DNA from: Gemmobacter sp.
GTDB lineage: Bacteria; Pseudomonadota; Alphaproteobacteria; Rhodobacterales; Rhodobacteraceae
Direction of reading: 5' to 3'
NCBI RefSeq assembly: GCF_034676705.1
Contig: NZ_JAUCBS010000008.1
Span: forward strand, 62,001 to 126,000
DNA: 64,000 nt
Made by a program: the position numbers and the translations under genes. Shown here one piece after another: positions 52,085 to 60,860 of this stretch; the stretch's first letter is position 1, and each line of letters begins with the position of its first letter. Below the pieces are notes generated by a model. That model saw nothing but the letters and a program-made list of their open reading frames with translations, had not been told where the DNA came from and ran no database searches.

Positions 52085-52981
52085 CTAGCCGGGCAGGTTG
52101 AAGATCCGCATCGCATTGTCACGCATGATTTTCCGGCGTGCGGTCGGGCGGAAGCCCAACTCGTCCACCTCGGCCACGGCGCGTTCCGGGTCGATCACCC
52201 ACCAGTCGGTGCCGAACAGGAACTTGTCCTGCCCATAGGTGTTTGCGTAATGCACCGCGTTCGCGCCCCAATGCTTCGGCGCATAGGCATCGCCGGCCAT
52301 GTAGACGTTGTCATGCTTGGTGCAGACCGAGATCATCTCCTCGACCCACGGATAGCCCAGGTGAATCCCGATGATCGTCAGGTTGGGAAAGTCGATGGCG
52401 ACGCGATCCAGCGTGATCGGCCGACCGACCGAGGGCAGGCGGAAGTTCTTGTTGTAGACCAGGCAATGCCCGACCTGCATCATGATCGGAATGCCCAGTT
52501 CCTCGCAACGCGCATAATAGGGGTAATAGATCGCGGCATCGGGCGCCTGGCCAAACCAGTGCGGATAGAGGTGGGCGCCGACAAAGCCGAATTCGTTGAC
52601 CGCGCGGTCCAGTTCCTTCAGTCCGGCAACGCCCAGCAGCGGGTTGATCCCCGCCAGACCGGAATAGCGGTGCGGATAGCGCTGGCAGGCAGCGTGGATG
52701 TATTCGTAGGGAATTTCCTTGGACCCCTGCATCCGCCGGTCGCCACAGCGCATGGCGATCAGCAAGGACCGTTCGATCCCGGCGCGGTCCATCTTCTGGA
52801 TATAGGCTTCTTCGGTGGTGCCGTTGCGCGGGTCGTCCTGCATGCGCACCTTGTCGCGGAAGGTGTCATCGGTCGGCACGCGGCCTTCGGCCACGACCTC
52901 GGGGGTATAGTAGTTCACCACGATGTCGATGGCACCGTAGCCATGCCTGGTCTTGCTGGCGTCAAAGCTGAGGTCTGTCAC
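52085..52981 (-). CDS. Amidohydrolase-2 family protein (decarboxylase/hydrolase)
   Basis: A 298-residue TIM-barrel protein of the amidohydrolase_2 group. Visible elements: AGINPLLGVAGLKELDRAVN, FVGAHLYPHWFG, PIMMQVGHCLVYN, IIGIHLGYPWVEEM and FGTDWWVIDPERA (C-terminal Asp). The N-terminal metal motif of the superfamily (H-x-H) is not present: the equivalent segment reads AIDIVVNYYTPEV. The His of HLYPH, GHCL and GIHLG could still hold one metal ion. Family members are decarboxylases and lactone or amide hydrolases. GTG at 52981 is preceded by AAAGGA. It is the last gene of the minus-strand operon starting at 56755. Confidence 0.8.
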   Translation of the reverse strand: MTDLSFDASKTRHGYGAIDIVVNYYTPEVVAEGRVPTDDTFRDKVRMQDDPRNGTTEEAYIQKMDRAGIERSLLIAMRCGDRRMQGSKEIPYEYIHAACQRYPHRYSGLAGINPLLGVAGLKELDRAVNEFGFVGAHLYPHWFGQAPDAAIYYPYYARCEELGIPIMMQVGHCLVYNKNFRLPSVGRPITLDRVAIDFPNLTIIGIHLGYPWVEEMISVCTKHDNVYMAGDAYAPKHWGANAVHYANTYGQDKFLFGTDWWVIDPERAVAEVDELGFRPTARRKIMRDNAMRIFNLPG

Positions 52982-53024
52982 GATCTGGTCCTTTCTGCAC
53001 GGATCGTCGTGGGTGATCCGAATT

Positions 53025-53036
53025 TCTGTCAACTGT
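53025..53036. promoter_or_regulatory. Regulon operator site 4 (before the amidohydrolase gene)
   Basis: TCTGTCAACTGT, 10 of 12 positions like ACTGTCAACAGT, overlaps the crotonase stop codon and lies about 45 bp upstream of the amidohydrolase start. It is weaker than sites 1, 2, 5 and 6 and lies at a coding end, so it could be coincidental. Confidence 0.4.
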
Positions 53037-53730
53037 CGACGATTTGCGATCTGTGGTAAGCGCGCGTGCGTGCCTCGGCGGTCGTCAGGGCGGCGTCAAA
53101 GCCGGGTATGGCGCGCGGCGTGGGCGGCGGGCCGTCCAGGATGCGGCGTGCGGCCTGCCGGACGGCGGCGTCCAGATCGTCGTCCGTAACGATCTCGTCG
53201 ATCAGGCCCATCCGGCGCGCCTGGGCCGCGTCCATCGGGTCGCCCGTCTCGGCCATGCGGTCCAGCGCGCCCGGCGCGATGCGGTGCGCCCAGCCGGCCA
53301 TCACTACATTCGGGTAAAGGCCAACCTTCACCTCTGGCAGGGCGAACACCGCCCGGTCCACGGCGACGGCATGGGAACAGGCCGCCAGCAGGCCCATGCC
53401 ACCCGCGACACAGGCGCCGTTCACCCGGCCCAGGATCGGTGTAGCGATGCCCTGCGCCACCCGCAGGACGGCGCCCAGGCCCGAAGGCCCCTCGCCCCGC
53501 AGTTCGGCCAGCACGGCTGCACGGTCCTTAAGGTTCAGCCCGGCGCTGAATGCCGCGGTGCCCGTGCCCGTCAGCACGATCAGGCGCACGCCTGCGTCGC
53601 TGTCCAGGCTGGCCAGTGCGGCGGCCAGCGCGTGCTGCTCGGCCGGCCGCAGGGCGTTGCGCACCTCGGGCCGGGTCAGGGTGACCTGTGCCACGGCATC
53701 GGCACGGTCGATGCGGAATGCGTCGGTCAT
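53029..53730 (-). CDS. Enoyl-CoA hydratase/isomerase (crotonase) family
   Basis: A 233-residue crotonase, somewhat short. Conserved: VTLTRPEVRNALRPAEQHAL, oxyanion segment TAAFSAGLNLKDRA, and NGACVAGGMGLLAACSHAVA with FALPEVKVGLYPNVV. It acts on a CoA thioester, probably the product of the PaaK-like ligase whose stop overlaps its start (ATGA). The order ligase-crotonase suggests activation followed by hydration, isomerisation or C-C cleavage of the acyl-CoA. Confidence 0.85.
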   Translation of the reverse strand: MTDAFRIDRADAVAQVTLTRPEVRNALRPAEQHALAAALASLDSDAGVRLIVLTGTGTAAFSAGLNLKDRAAVLAELRGEGPSGLGAVLRVAQGIATPILGRVNGACVAGGMGLLAACSHAVAVDRAVFALPEVKVGLYPNVVMAGWAHRIAPGALDRMAETGDPMDAAQARRMGLIDEIVTDDDLDAAVRQAARRILDGPPPTPRAIPGFDAALTTAEARTRAYHRSQIVDS

Positions 53731-55112
53731 CAGCGGGGCTTTCGCACGTCGACGACCCGGCGCGGCTTGGGCATGGTCACCGGATCAAAGATCGCGTCGC
53801 GGCTGACCACCTCGATCACCGGGCGCAGGTTCGACAGCCGGACGACGATGGCGGCAACCGTCTCGGCCATCTCACCTTCATACCCGTTGCGCGGCGCGAT
53901 CCGCACCTTCAGCACATCGGGCGAGAACGGATCGTCCGCCTGTTCCGAGGCAACGACGATCTGGTACTCCTCCAGCCCCGGCACGCGGTCCAGTTCCGCC
54001 TTGAGGTTGCCAAGGTTCACCAGCGCGCCCTTGACCTTGATGATGTCGCCAGTGCGCACTGGCTTGGACGACAGCCGAACCGAGGTGCGGCCGCAATGCG
54101 GACAGGGGGTGTGATCCAGCGCGCCCAGATCGCCGATCTTGTAGCGCAGGAACACGGTGCCCCGCCGGTTCAGGTGGCTGATCGTCAGCATCCCGGCCTC
54201 GCCATCGGGCAGGCGTTCGCCGGTCACATCATCGACGACCTCGTGATACACCTGATCCGGCATCGACGAATGGAACCCCGACCCGTCGCAGCATTCGATC
54301 ATGGTTCCGCCCTGTTCGGTGGACCCATAGCGGTTCACGATCAGTGTATCCGCACAGCCCAGTATGCGCATCCGCGACCGCAGATCCTCGCGCATGGCGG
54401 GCGAGGATGCTTCGCCCGTGGTCATCACCATGCGCACGGCCGAAAAGTCTGCCCCCAGTTCGATGGCCCGCAGCAGCACGCGCCGGACAAACCCGGCAAC
54501 GCCCCACAGCACGGTCGCCTTGTGGCGGGCGGCGGCGGCCACCGCCTCGTCCACCGTGCGGTTCACCGGATAGATGCTGTCGACACGGCCGGTATTGCCA
54601 TAGACCATCGCGGCGCCCACCGCGCCCGCCTCGTCCGGGGCGCGGGAATAGGCGCCAAGCGGGAAGTTCGTCATCGGGAACAGGTTCGCGATCACATCCG
54701 TCGGTTCCAGCCCGATCAGGTCGTTCCGGGTGCGGAACAGATCCTGATAGGCAAAGAAATCATGCGCCGTGACAAAGATCGGTGCCGGCCGGCCCGAGGT
54801 GGTGCCAGTGGTATAGATGATCTTCCACAGCGTCGCCTCTTGCATCGGCAAACCGTCGGGATTCAAACGGAAATCCTCGGGCTGTTCCAGGAATTCCTTC
54901 TTGCCGATCGGGGGCAGCTTTTGCAGATCCGCGCGGTTCTGGATATCGGCCGGGGTCAGGCCCAGCTGGCGCATGACGCGGCCGTAATAGGGGTGATGGT
55001 CGTAACAGATTTCGACCATCCGCCGCAGCAGCCGGTCCTGCAACGCCTCGACCTCGGGCCAGGGTTGGCGAAGGATATCCGGCAGGGTGTAGGTGGCGGG
55101 CGTTTCGGACAT
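53730..55112 (-). CDS. Phenylacetate-CoA-ligase-like (PaaK family) acyl-CoA ligase
   Basis: A 460-residue adenylate-forming enzyme of the PaaK family. The opening ALQDRLLRRMVEICYDHHPY and PADIQNRADLQKLPPIGKKE is the PaaK N-terminal motif. The ATP loop is IIYTTGTTSGRPAPIFVTAH; VNRYGSTEQGGTMIE and LRYKIGDLGALDHTPCPHCGR follow, then KVKGALVNLGNLKAEL. The Cys pair in CPHCGR is typical of PaaK-like ligases. It activates an aromatic or small carboxylic acid to CoA. It lies between the tandem hydrolase gene and the crotonase on the same strand. Confidence 0.87.
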   Translation of the reverse strand: MSETPATYTLPDILRQPWPEVEALQDRLLRRMVEICYDHHPYYGRVMRQLGLTPADIQNRADLQKLPPIGKKEFLEQPEDFRLNPDGLPMQEATLWKIIYTTGTTSGRPAPIFVTAHDFFAYQDLFRTRNDLIGLEPTDVIANLFPMTNFPLGAYSRAPDEAGAVGAAMVYGNTGRVDSIYPVNRTVDEAVAAAARHKATVLWGVAGFVRRVLLRAIELGADFSAVRMVMTTGEASSPAMREDLRSRMRILGCADTLIVNRYGSTEQGGTMIECCDGSGFHSSMPDQVYHEVVDDVTGERLPDGEAGMLTISHLNRRGTVFLRYKIGDLGALDHTPCPHCGRTSVRLSSKPVRTGDIIKVKGALVNLGNLKAELDRVPGLEEYQIVVASEQADDPFSPDVLKVRIAPRNGYEGEMAETVAAIVVRLSNLRPVIEVVSRDAIFDPVTMPKPRRVVDVRKPR

Positions 55113-55135
55113 GGCGGGCTCCGGCAGGGTAAGGG

Positions 55136-56755
55136 TCAGGCGGTCATCTCGGGCAGGCGGTCGGCAACGGGGGAAAACACGTCGGACGGGTCGGTCACGA
55201 TCCGCACCGGCACGGGCAGGCGGGCAAGATCGGCCGCCAGATCGCGGTTGATCAGCGCCGCCCAGATCGCGGCATAATGCTGCGGCTGCTTCAGGATCGC
55301 CACGGCACGCAGGGTCAGGTCACGCGCGCCGATCCGGGGTTCGGTCCGCCGGATGCCACGATACGAGGTGTCGAACCACGGCCACCACAGCTGCTGGTCG
55401 CGCAGGTGGTGCCACAGCCGCAGCAGATAGCCGCCGTCGGCCGAGGGCCGGATTTCCGGCGCCGGATGGGCGGCAAAGGCCGCACGCTCTGCCGCGTTCA
55501 GCAGTGGCGGGGACCGCAGCACAAGGCCCGCGACCCGGTCGGGGAACCGCGCGGCAAAATCGGCGGCCACCGCCCCGGCCAGCCCATGCGCCACGATCTC
55601 GACCCGCAGCCAGCCCATGGCATCCAGCACATCCGTGATCTGCGCCAGCCACAGATCGGGCGATACGGCGCCGGAGATCTCGGAATTCGCGGTGCCGCCC
55701 AGGTCGATGGCCAGGACCGGCCCGGTGGCGGCCAGGTCTGCGACCTCGGTGGCATGCAGCTGCGCGCCGCCGGGCATGTCGGGCAGGAACAGCCGCGGCA
55801 CCCCCGCCGATGTCAGCGAACGGCCGATGCCGAACACCATGCCGTGCCGGGTGACCAGATAATCGGTCACATCGGCCGCCGTGCCGAACCGATGGGTCCA
55901 ATCCGGCACCGCACCCGTGGCCGGGTGATTGCGCAGCACCTCCAGCTCCTCCAGCGCGGCCACATCGGGGTCGCGCGACATGACATGCACCGGCGCCCCT
56001 GCGGGATACAGCGGGATGGTCTTGAACTGGCTGTCCCCTGGCCGATTGCCGAACACCGCCGGGCAGCGCAGCGCCCCGATGTGGTCCAGCGTGACATAGC
56101 GGAACGCCGCGCGATAGGTCGGGGCATAGGTTTCCGCCGCCTCGATCATGTCCAGCATCCCGCGATGCAGAAAGTCGATGTCGGGCAGGTCGGCATCGGA
56201 TCTATGCGCCAGATCGGCGGCATCCCACGGCCAGAACATGTGCTGTTCGCGGTAGCGGAACAGCGCCCAGGGCAGATGCATCCCGTCCCCCGTCTGGCGG
56301 ATCGGCACCAGATAGGCCTGCAAACGTTCGTCCGAATAGGGGTTGGCAAAGATCGGCAGCCCGTCGGTGACCAGCACCGCCGCCAGATCCGGGTGCCGCA
56401 CGGCAAGCGCCAGCGCCACGCTGGCCCCGGTATGCCGGCCGTATAGCGCAGCCTGCACGATCCCCAGCTGGCGCATCCCGGCGGCGATGACATCGGCCAG
56501 CACCTCGATCGTCACTTCGGGCACATCGGGCACGCCCGACATGCCAAGGCCGGGCAGGTCAAAGGCAAAGGTGGTGAATTCGTTCCCCCACAGCGCCTGC
56601 AACGGCGCCATCACCCGGGCGGAACAGGGGCTGGCATGCAGCAGCACCACCGCCGGCCCGCTGCCCTGCCGGACGTAGTGCAGCGGGCAGCCGCCAACAT
56701 CCAGAATGCCCCGGCGAACCTCGGTCTCGCAGCGCTCTGCAGCAGTTCCCGGCAT
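55136..56755 (-). CDS. Tandem alpha/beta-hydrolase fold protein lacking both serine nucleophiles
   Basis: A 539-residue protein made of two alpha/beta-hydrolase domains. The first (about 15-295) starts ILDVGGCPLHYVRQGSGPAV, has an oxyanion HASP segment and, at the nucleophile elbow, GRHTG (His108 where Ser is expected). The second (about 340-539) has VEIVAHGLAGAVAADF, an elbow with Gly391 in the nucleophile position. Neither half therefore has the normal G-x-S-x-G. A fused pair of this type is unusual; cofactor-free oxygenases and C-C hydrolases also use this fold. ATG at 56755 has AGGATGAC upstream; an open frame extends to TTG at 56800. Operator site 5 lies 46 bp before the start. It leads the operon ending at 52085. 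Confidence 0.8.
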   Translation of the reverse strand: MPGTAAERCETEVRRGILDVGGCPLHYVRQGSGPAVVLLHASPCSARVMAPLQALWGNEFTTFAFDLPGLGMSGVPDVPEVTIEVLADVIAAGMRQLGIVQAALYGRHTGASVALALAVRHPDLAAVLVTDGLPIFANPYSDERLQAYLVPIRQTGDGMHLPWALFRYREQHMFWPWDAADLAHRSDADLPDIDFLHRGMLDMIEAAETYAPTYRAAFRYVTLDHIGALRCPAVFGNRPGDSQFKTIPLYPAGAPVHVMSRDPDVAALEELEVLRNHPATGAVPDWTHRFGTAADVTDYLVTRHGMVFGIGRSLTSAGVPRLFLPDMPGGAQLHATEVADLAATGPVLAIDLGGTANSEISGAVSPDLWLAQITDVLDAMGWLRVEIVAHGLAGAVAADFAARFPDRVAGLVLRSPPLLNAAERAAFAAHPAPEIRPSADGGYLLRLWHHLRDQQLWWPWFDTSYRGIRRTEPRIGARDLTLRAVAILKQPQHYAAIWAALINRDLAADLARLPVPVRIVTDPSDVFSPVADRLPEMTA

Positions 56756-56801
56756 GTCATCCTGCCTCTCGATAGGGTCATTCGACGGTGGGTCAATCAA
56801 A

Positions 56802-56813
56802 ACTGTTGACAGT
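56802..56813. promoter_or_regulatory. Regulon operator site 5 (divergent hydrolase and lyase operons)
   Basis: ACTGTTGACAGT within AAACTGTTGACAGTTT, with 7-bp perfect arms around TG. It lies between the divergent tandem-hydrolase (minus) and ICL-like (plus) genes and can control both. Confidence 0.75.
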
Positions 56814-56900
56814 TTACATCACAGCAGAAAGATTATGTCCAGTAGCAGGAGCCGCGGGTTTTCGCCGGTTCTCCAGCACCGGAACGGAGACTCTACCGAG

Positions 56901-57761
56901 ATGAAAAAAGCCGCGCGGCTCAAATCCATCCTCGCTCGACGCGAGGCCGTGCTCATGCCCGGCACGCCGAATGCGCTGTTTGCCAATGTGATCGAAAATC
57001 TCGGGTATGACTGCGCCTATATCACCGGCGCCGGGGTGACCAACATGTATCTGGGCGCCCCCGACGTGGGCCTGATCACCGCGACCGAGATGACCGAACA
57101 TATCGCCGCCATTGCCGATTCCGTGCAGATCCCGCTGCTGGTCGATGGCGACACCGGGTTCGGCAATGCGATCAACGTTGGCCGCACCGTGCGCAGCTAT
57201 GAACGCGCCGGGGCTGCGGGGATCCAGCTGGAAGACCAGGTTTTCCCCAAGAAATGCGGCCATTTCAACGGCAAGGGCGTGATCCCCACTGCCGAGATGG
57301 TGCAAAAGATCCGGGCCGCGGTGGATGCCCGCGCCGATGACGATTTCCAGATCGTCGCCCGCACCGATGCCATCGCCGTGCATGGTATCGACGAGGCGAT
57401 CGAGCGCGCCCATCGCTATATCGAGGCCGGCGCCGATGTGACCTTTGTCGAGGCGCCCGAAACCGTCGCCGACCTGCGCCGCGTGACGGCAGAGCTGCCG
57501 GTGCCGCAAATCTTCAACTTCGTCTACGGCGGCAAGACGCCCCCCGTGGCCCATGCCGACCTGCGGGCGATGGGCTTTGGCGCCGCGCTGTTTGCCAATG
57601 CCGCGTTGCAGGCCGCGCTGCTGTCGGTGACCGATGTCCTGACCTCGCTGCGCGACGAAGGCTCTCTGGACAAGGTGCGCGACCGCCTCGCAAGTTTCGA
57701 GGCGCGGCAACAGGCCGTTCGCAAGGACGACCACGACAGCCTTGAAAAGCGCTATTCCTAG
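56901..57761 (+). CDS. Isocitrate lyase/PEP mutase superfamily lyase
   Basis: A 286-residue member of the ICL/PEPM superfamily. Metal-binding Asp residues lie in LLVDGDTGFGN (82/84), Glu111 in QLEDQVFP, and the catalytic loop KKCGH (117-121) is intact, which points to a C-C bond lyase (2-methylisocitrate, dimethylmalate or oxaloacetate type) rather than a mutase. It would split a substituted malate or hydroxy-diacid. First gene of a plus-strand operon with the hydantoinase and FAD oxidase; ATG at 56901 is 88 bases from operator site 5. Confidence 0.87.
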   Translation: MKKAARLKSILARREAVLMPGTPNALFANVIENLGYDCAYITGAGVTNMYLGAPDVGLITATEMTEHIAAIADSVQIPLLVDGDTGFGNAINVGRTVRSYERAGAAGIQLEDQVFPKKCGHFNGKGVIPTAEMVQKIRAAVDARADDDFQIVARTDAIAVHGIDEAIERAHRYIEAGADVTFVEAPETVADLRRVTAELPVPQIFNFVYGGKTPPVAHADLRAMGFGAALFANAALQAALLSVTDVLTSLRDEGSLDKVRDRLASFEARQQAVRKDDHDSLEKRYS

Positions 57762-57781
57762 ACCGTCCGAAAGGATCCCCC

Positions 57782-59167
57782 ATGTTTGATCTGCTGATCC
57801 GCAACGGCCTGGTCGCCACGCCGGGCAATGAACCGGCGCCGCTGGACATTGGCGTCAGCGACGGGCGCATCGTTGCGATCATGTCCCCCGGCACCCCGGC
57901 CGAAGCGCGCGACACGCTGGATGCCACCGGCCGCCTGGTGCTGCCGGGCATGCTGGACGTGCATGTCCATCTGGGGCACGGCAACGACATTTCGCGCCCG
58001 CGCCAACCCTCGGACGCGGCCAGCGAAACGGCCGCCGCCGCCTCGGGCGGGGTCACCACGATCATTCCGTTCATCCTGGCGGCCGAGGAACATTCGACGA
58101 TCTTCGATGGCATTGCCGCCACGACCAGCGCGGGCGCGCGGGTGGATTTTGGCTATCACCTGATCATCTCGACCGAAGAACAGCTGGCCAAGGTGCCCGA
58201 CTATGTCGCGGATTACGGCATTCCCAGCTTCAAGATCTTCATGAACAACCGCAACGGCGAGGGCAAGCGTCTTGGCCTGCCCGATATCGACGACGGCTAT
58301 CTGTATCGTCTGGCCGAGGTCTGCGCGGCCAACAACGCCATGGTCTGCCCGCATCCCGAAAGCATCGAGGTGGCGCATTACCTGCGGGAAAAGGTGATGA
58401 AGGCCGATCCCGAAGGGGCGGGCGGGCTGGCCAGCTGGAACGCCTCGCGCCCGCCGTTTGTCGAGGCGGACGCGATCATCCGCGCGGGGCGGCTGTGCAA
58501 GGCGGCGGGCGCGCCGATCTATGTCGTGCATACCTCGTCGGCCGAGGCGCTGGAGGCGGCGCTGGCGGCCCGGGCCATGGGCGTCGACATCATCATAGAA
58601 ACCTGTCCCCACTACCTGACCCACGATGTGACCTGGGATCGCGGGACGGTCGGCAAGATCAATCCGCCGCTGCGGGAAAAGGCCGATTGCGGCGCGCTTT
58701 GGCAGGGGATTCTGGATGGCGATGTCGACACCATCGCATCGGACCACGTGCATCGCACCATCGCGGGCAAGGACGGCGGCATCTGGAAGGCATCGCCGGG
58801 CTGCCCCGGTCTGGAAACCCTGTTGCCCGTCATGCTGACCGAAGGCCATCACAAGCGCGGGCTGCCGATCAGCCGCATCGTGGCGATGCTGGCGGAAAAC
58901 CCGGCGCGCGCCATGGGCCTGTGGGGCCGCAAGGGCGCCATCGAACCGGGGTTCGACGCCGATTTCACGCTGGTGGACATTGACCGCGCCTATACGCTGG
59001 ACCAGGCCGATCTGCTGTCCGATGCGGGCTATTCGATCTACGAAGGGTGGGACTTCCGCGGCAAGGTCACCGATACGCTGGTGCGGGGCCGCGCTGTATA
59101 CCGTGACGGCCGGATCGTTGCCGACAGCGCGGGCCACGGCACCTATCTGCGGCGTCAGCTGTCGTGA
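57782..59167 (+). CDS. Hydantoinase/dihydropyrimidinase/allantoinase-type cyclic amidohydrolase
   Basis: A 461-residue binuclear-metal amidohydrolase. All metal ligands are visible: H61-x-H63 in LDVHVHLG, the lysine for carbamylation K151 in PSFKIFM, H191 in CPHPES, H250 in YVVHTSS and D321 in IASDHVHRT; ETCPHYLTHD is a family signature. These enzymes open cyclic diamides or imides such as hydantoin, dihydrouracil or allantoin. In this regulon it is the best candidate for ring opening. The ribosome-binding site AAAGGA precedes 57782. The stop overlaps the FAD oxidase start. Confidence 0.9.
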   Translation: MFDLLIRNGLVATPGNEPAPLDIGVSDGRIVAIMSPGTPAEARDTLDATGRLVLPGMLDVHVHLGHGNDISRPRQPSDAASETAAAASGGVTTIIPFILAAEEHSTIFDGIAATTSAGARVDFGYHLIISTEEQLAKVPDYVADYGIPSFKIFMNNRNGEGKRLGLPDIDDGYLYRLAEVCAANNAMVCPHPESIEVAHYLREKVMKADPEGAGGLASWNASRPPFVEADAIIRAGRLCKAAGAPIYVVHTSSAEALEAALAARAMGVDIIIETCPHYLTHDVTWDRGTVGKINPPLREKADCGALWQGILDGDVDTIASDHVHRTIAGKDGGIWKASPGCPGLETLLPVMLTEGHHKRGLPISRIVAMLAENPARAMGLWGRKGAIEPGFDADFTLVDIDRAYTLDQADLLSDAGYSIYEGWDFRGKVTDTLVRGRAVYRDGRIVADSAGHGTYLRRQLS

Positions 59168-60729
59168 GCGTCGCCAGCCTTGCCGCCCGCCTGCCGGACC
59201 TGCGCCTTCTGACCGACGGGCTGGACCTGTTCGGCACCGATGTCAGCTATGCCGCCGACCATCTGCCGATTGCCGTTGCTGTCCCCGTGGACGAAGGGCA
59301 GGTCATCGCCCTGGTGCAGGCCGCGCGGGACATGGGCCTGTCGCTGGCGCTGCGCGGCGGCGGCATGTCCTATAGCGCGGGCTATCTGGCCACGAACGAC
59401 CGCACCGTGCTGGTCGACCTGTCGGCGATGGATCGCATCACCGACCTGAACGTGACCGACCGCTATGTCACCGTCGAACCCGGCGTAACCTGGCATCAGC
59501 TGCGCGAGGCGCTGCGCCCGCATGGGCTGATCACGCCGTTCTGGGGCACCTTTTCGGGCCGGCACGCCACGGTCGGCGGATCGGTTTCGCAAGGGGCCAA
59601 GTTCTATGGCTCTGCCTCGCACGGGGGGTCGGCGGAATCGGTGCTGGCGCTGCGCGTGGTCACCGGGCGGGCCGAGGTGATTGCCACGGGGTCTGCCAGC
59701 GATACCGCCCGCAACAGCCCGTTCTTTCGCAACTATGGCCCCGACCTGACCGGCATGTTCCTGGGCGATTGCGGGGCCTTCGGGATCAAGACCCGGATCA
59801 GCCTGATCCTGATTCCCGCAGCGGAATCCGAGGCTTATGCCTCGTTCAGTTTTGACGATCCTGGCGCGCTGATGGGGGCCATGGCCCAGATCGGCGCCGG
59901 GCTGCTGGCCAGCGAATGCAGCGGGATCGACCCCTACACCGCCCGCAGCCGCATGGCGAGCCAGGGCCTGATGGCCGATCTGCGGACCGTCGGTCAGGTG
60001 GTGACCCAATCGCGGCACAAGGTATCGGGCCTGCGCGATGCCGCGCTGATCGCCCTGTCGGGCCGCCGCTTTGCCAAGCGCATCGGCTATCTGATGAGCG
60101 CGACCGTTGAAGGGCAGGACCGGCACGAGGCTGGCCGCAAACTGACCCAACTGCGGCGCATCGCGCGCGATGCCGGCGGCGTGCCGGTGCCCGCCTCGGT
60201 GCCGCGGGTTCAACGGCGGATCCCCTTTCCGCCGATGAACACCGCGCTGCTGACGCCCACGGGCAAGCGCATGGCTTGGCTGCATACGGTGGTGCCGAAT
60301 TCGCTGGGCGCCGATGCCTTTGCGCGCACCGAAGGCGTCTTCACCCGCCTTGCCCCCGACCTGAAGCAACACGGCATCGGGCATGGTTACCTGCTGTCGA
60401 CCCACGGCCCCACCGCCGTGGGGGTCGAGGCGTTGATCCGCTGGTCCGACGCGCCGCTGCCGCTGCATCTGCACCTGATGACCGAGGCGGAAGGTGCGGC
60501 GCTCAAACTGCGGCCGGACAACCCTGCGGCGCGCGACATGCTGGCCCGCCTGACCGACGCGATCCTTGCGGAATGGCGCGACCTGGGCGGCGTGCATGTG
60601 CAGATCGGGCGCAAATATCCCTATTTCCAGACGCGCCAGCCCCCGGTCCAGGCCCTGCTGACCGCGCTGAAGGCGCTGCACGACCCCGACGGGATCCTGT
60701 CGCCCGGAAACCTGTTTTCCCTGAAATAG
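59164..60729 (+). CDS. GlcD-like FAD-binding oxidase/dehydrogenase
   Basis: A 521-residue flavoprotein of the FAD-binding type-4 (vanillyl-alcohol oxidase/D-lactate dehydrogenase) superfamily. The PCMH FAD domain shows VAVPVDEGQVIALVQAARDM, SLALRGGGMSYSAGYLATND, DRYVTVEPGVTWHQLREALR and FSGRHATVGGSVSQGAKFYG, with the family end DPDGILSPGNLFSL. It oxidises a 2-hydroxyacid or an alcohol/aromatic substrate. GTG at 59164 overlaps the hydantoinase stop (GTGA), so coupling is certain. It ends the operon; an intrinsic terminator follows at 60749. Confidence 0.87.
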   Translation: MSVASLAARLPDLRLLTDGLDLFGTDVSYAADHLPIAVAVPVDEGQVIALVQAARDMGLSLALRGGGMSYSAGYLATNDRTVLVDLSAMDRITDLNVTDRYVTVEPGVTWHQLREALRPHGLITPFWGTFSGRHATVGGSVSQGAKFYGSASHGGSAESVLALRVVTGRAEVIATGSASDTARNSPFFRNYGPDLTGMFLGDCGAFGIKTRISLILIPAAESEAYASFSFDDPGALMGAMAQIGAGLLASECSGIDPYTARSRMASQGLMADLRTVGQVVTQSRHKVSGLRDAALIALSGRRFAKRIGYLMSATVEGQDRHEAGRKLTQLRRIARDAGGVPVPASVPRVQRRIPFPPMNTALLTPTGKRMAWLHTVVPNSLGADAFARTEGVFTRLAPDLKQHGIGHGYLLSTHGPTAVGVEALIRWSDAPLPLHLHLMTEAEGAALKLRPDNPAARDMLARLTDAILAEWRDLGGVHVQIGRKYPYFQTRQPPVQALLTALKALHDPDGILSPGNLFSLK

Positions 60730-60748
60730 ACCCCGGACCCCAAACAAG

Positions 60749-60774
60749 ACAGGCCCCGAAAGGGGCCTGTTTTC
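60749..60774 (+). terminator. Intrinsic terminator of the lyase-hydantoinase-oxidase operon
   Basis: ACAGGCCCC-GAAA-GGGGCCTGT is a 9-bp perfect stem with a stable tetraloop, followed by TTTCGTTTCG. It lies 20 bp after the oxidase stop. Confidence 0.9.
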
Positions 60775-60812
60775 GTTTCGCCCGGCCAGAACCCATCCAC
60801 GGTGCCGGCATG

Positions 60813-60841
60813 AAAAAGCCGGGGCACCCGCGTGCCCCGGC
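60813..60841 (-). terminator. Intrinsic terminator of the solute-binding protein gene
   Basis: On the minus strand GCCGGGGCAC-N4-GTGCCCCGGC forms a 10-bp stem followed by TTTTT (60817-60813), 20 bp after the stop of the solute-binding gene. Confidence 0.85.
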
Positions 60842-60860
60842 CAGTCGGGGAGAGTTCCGT

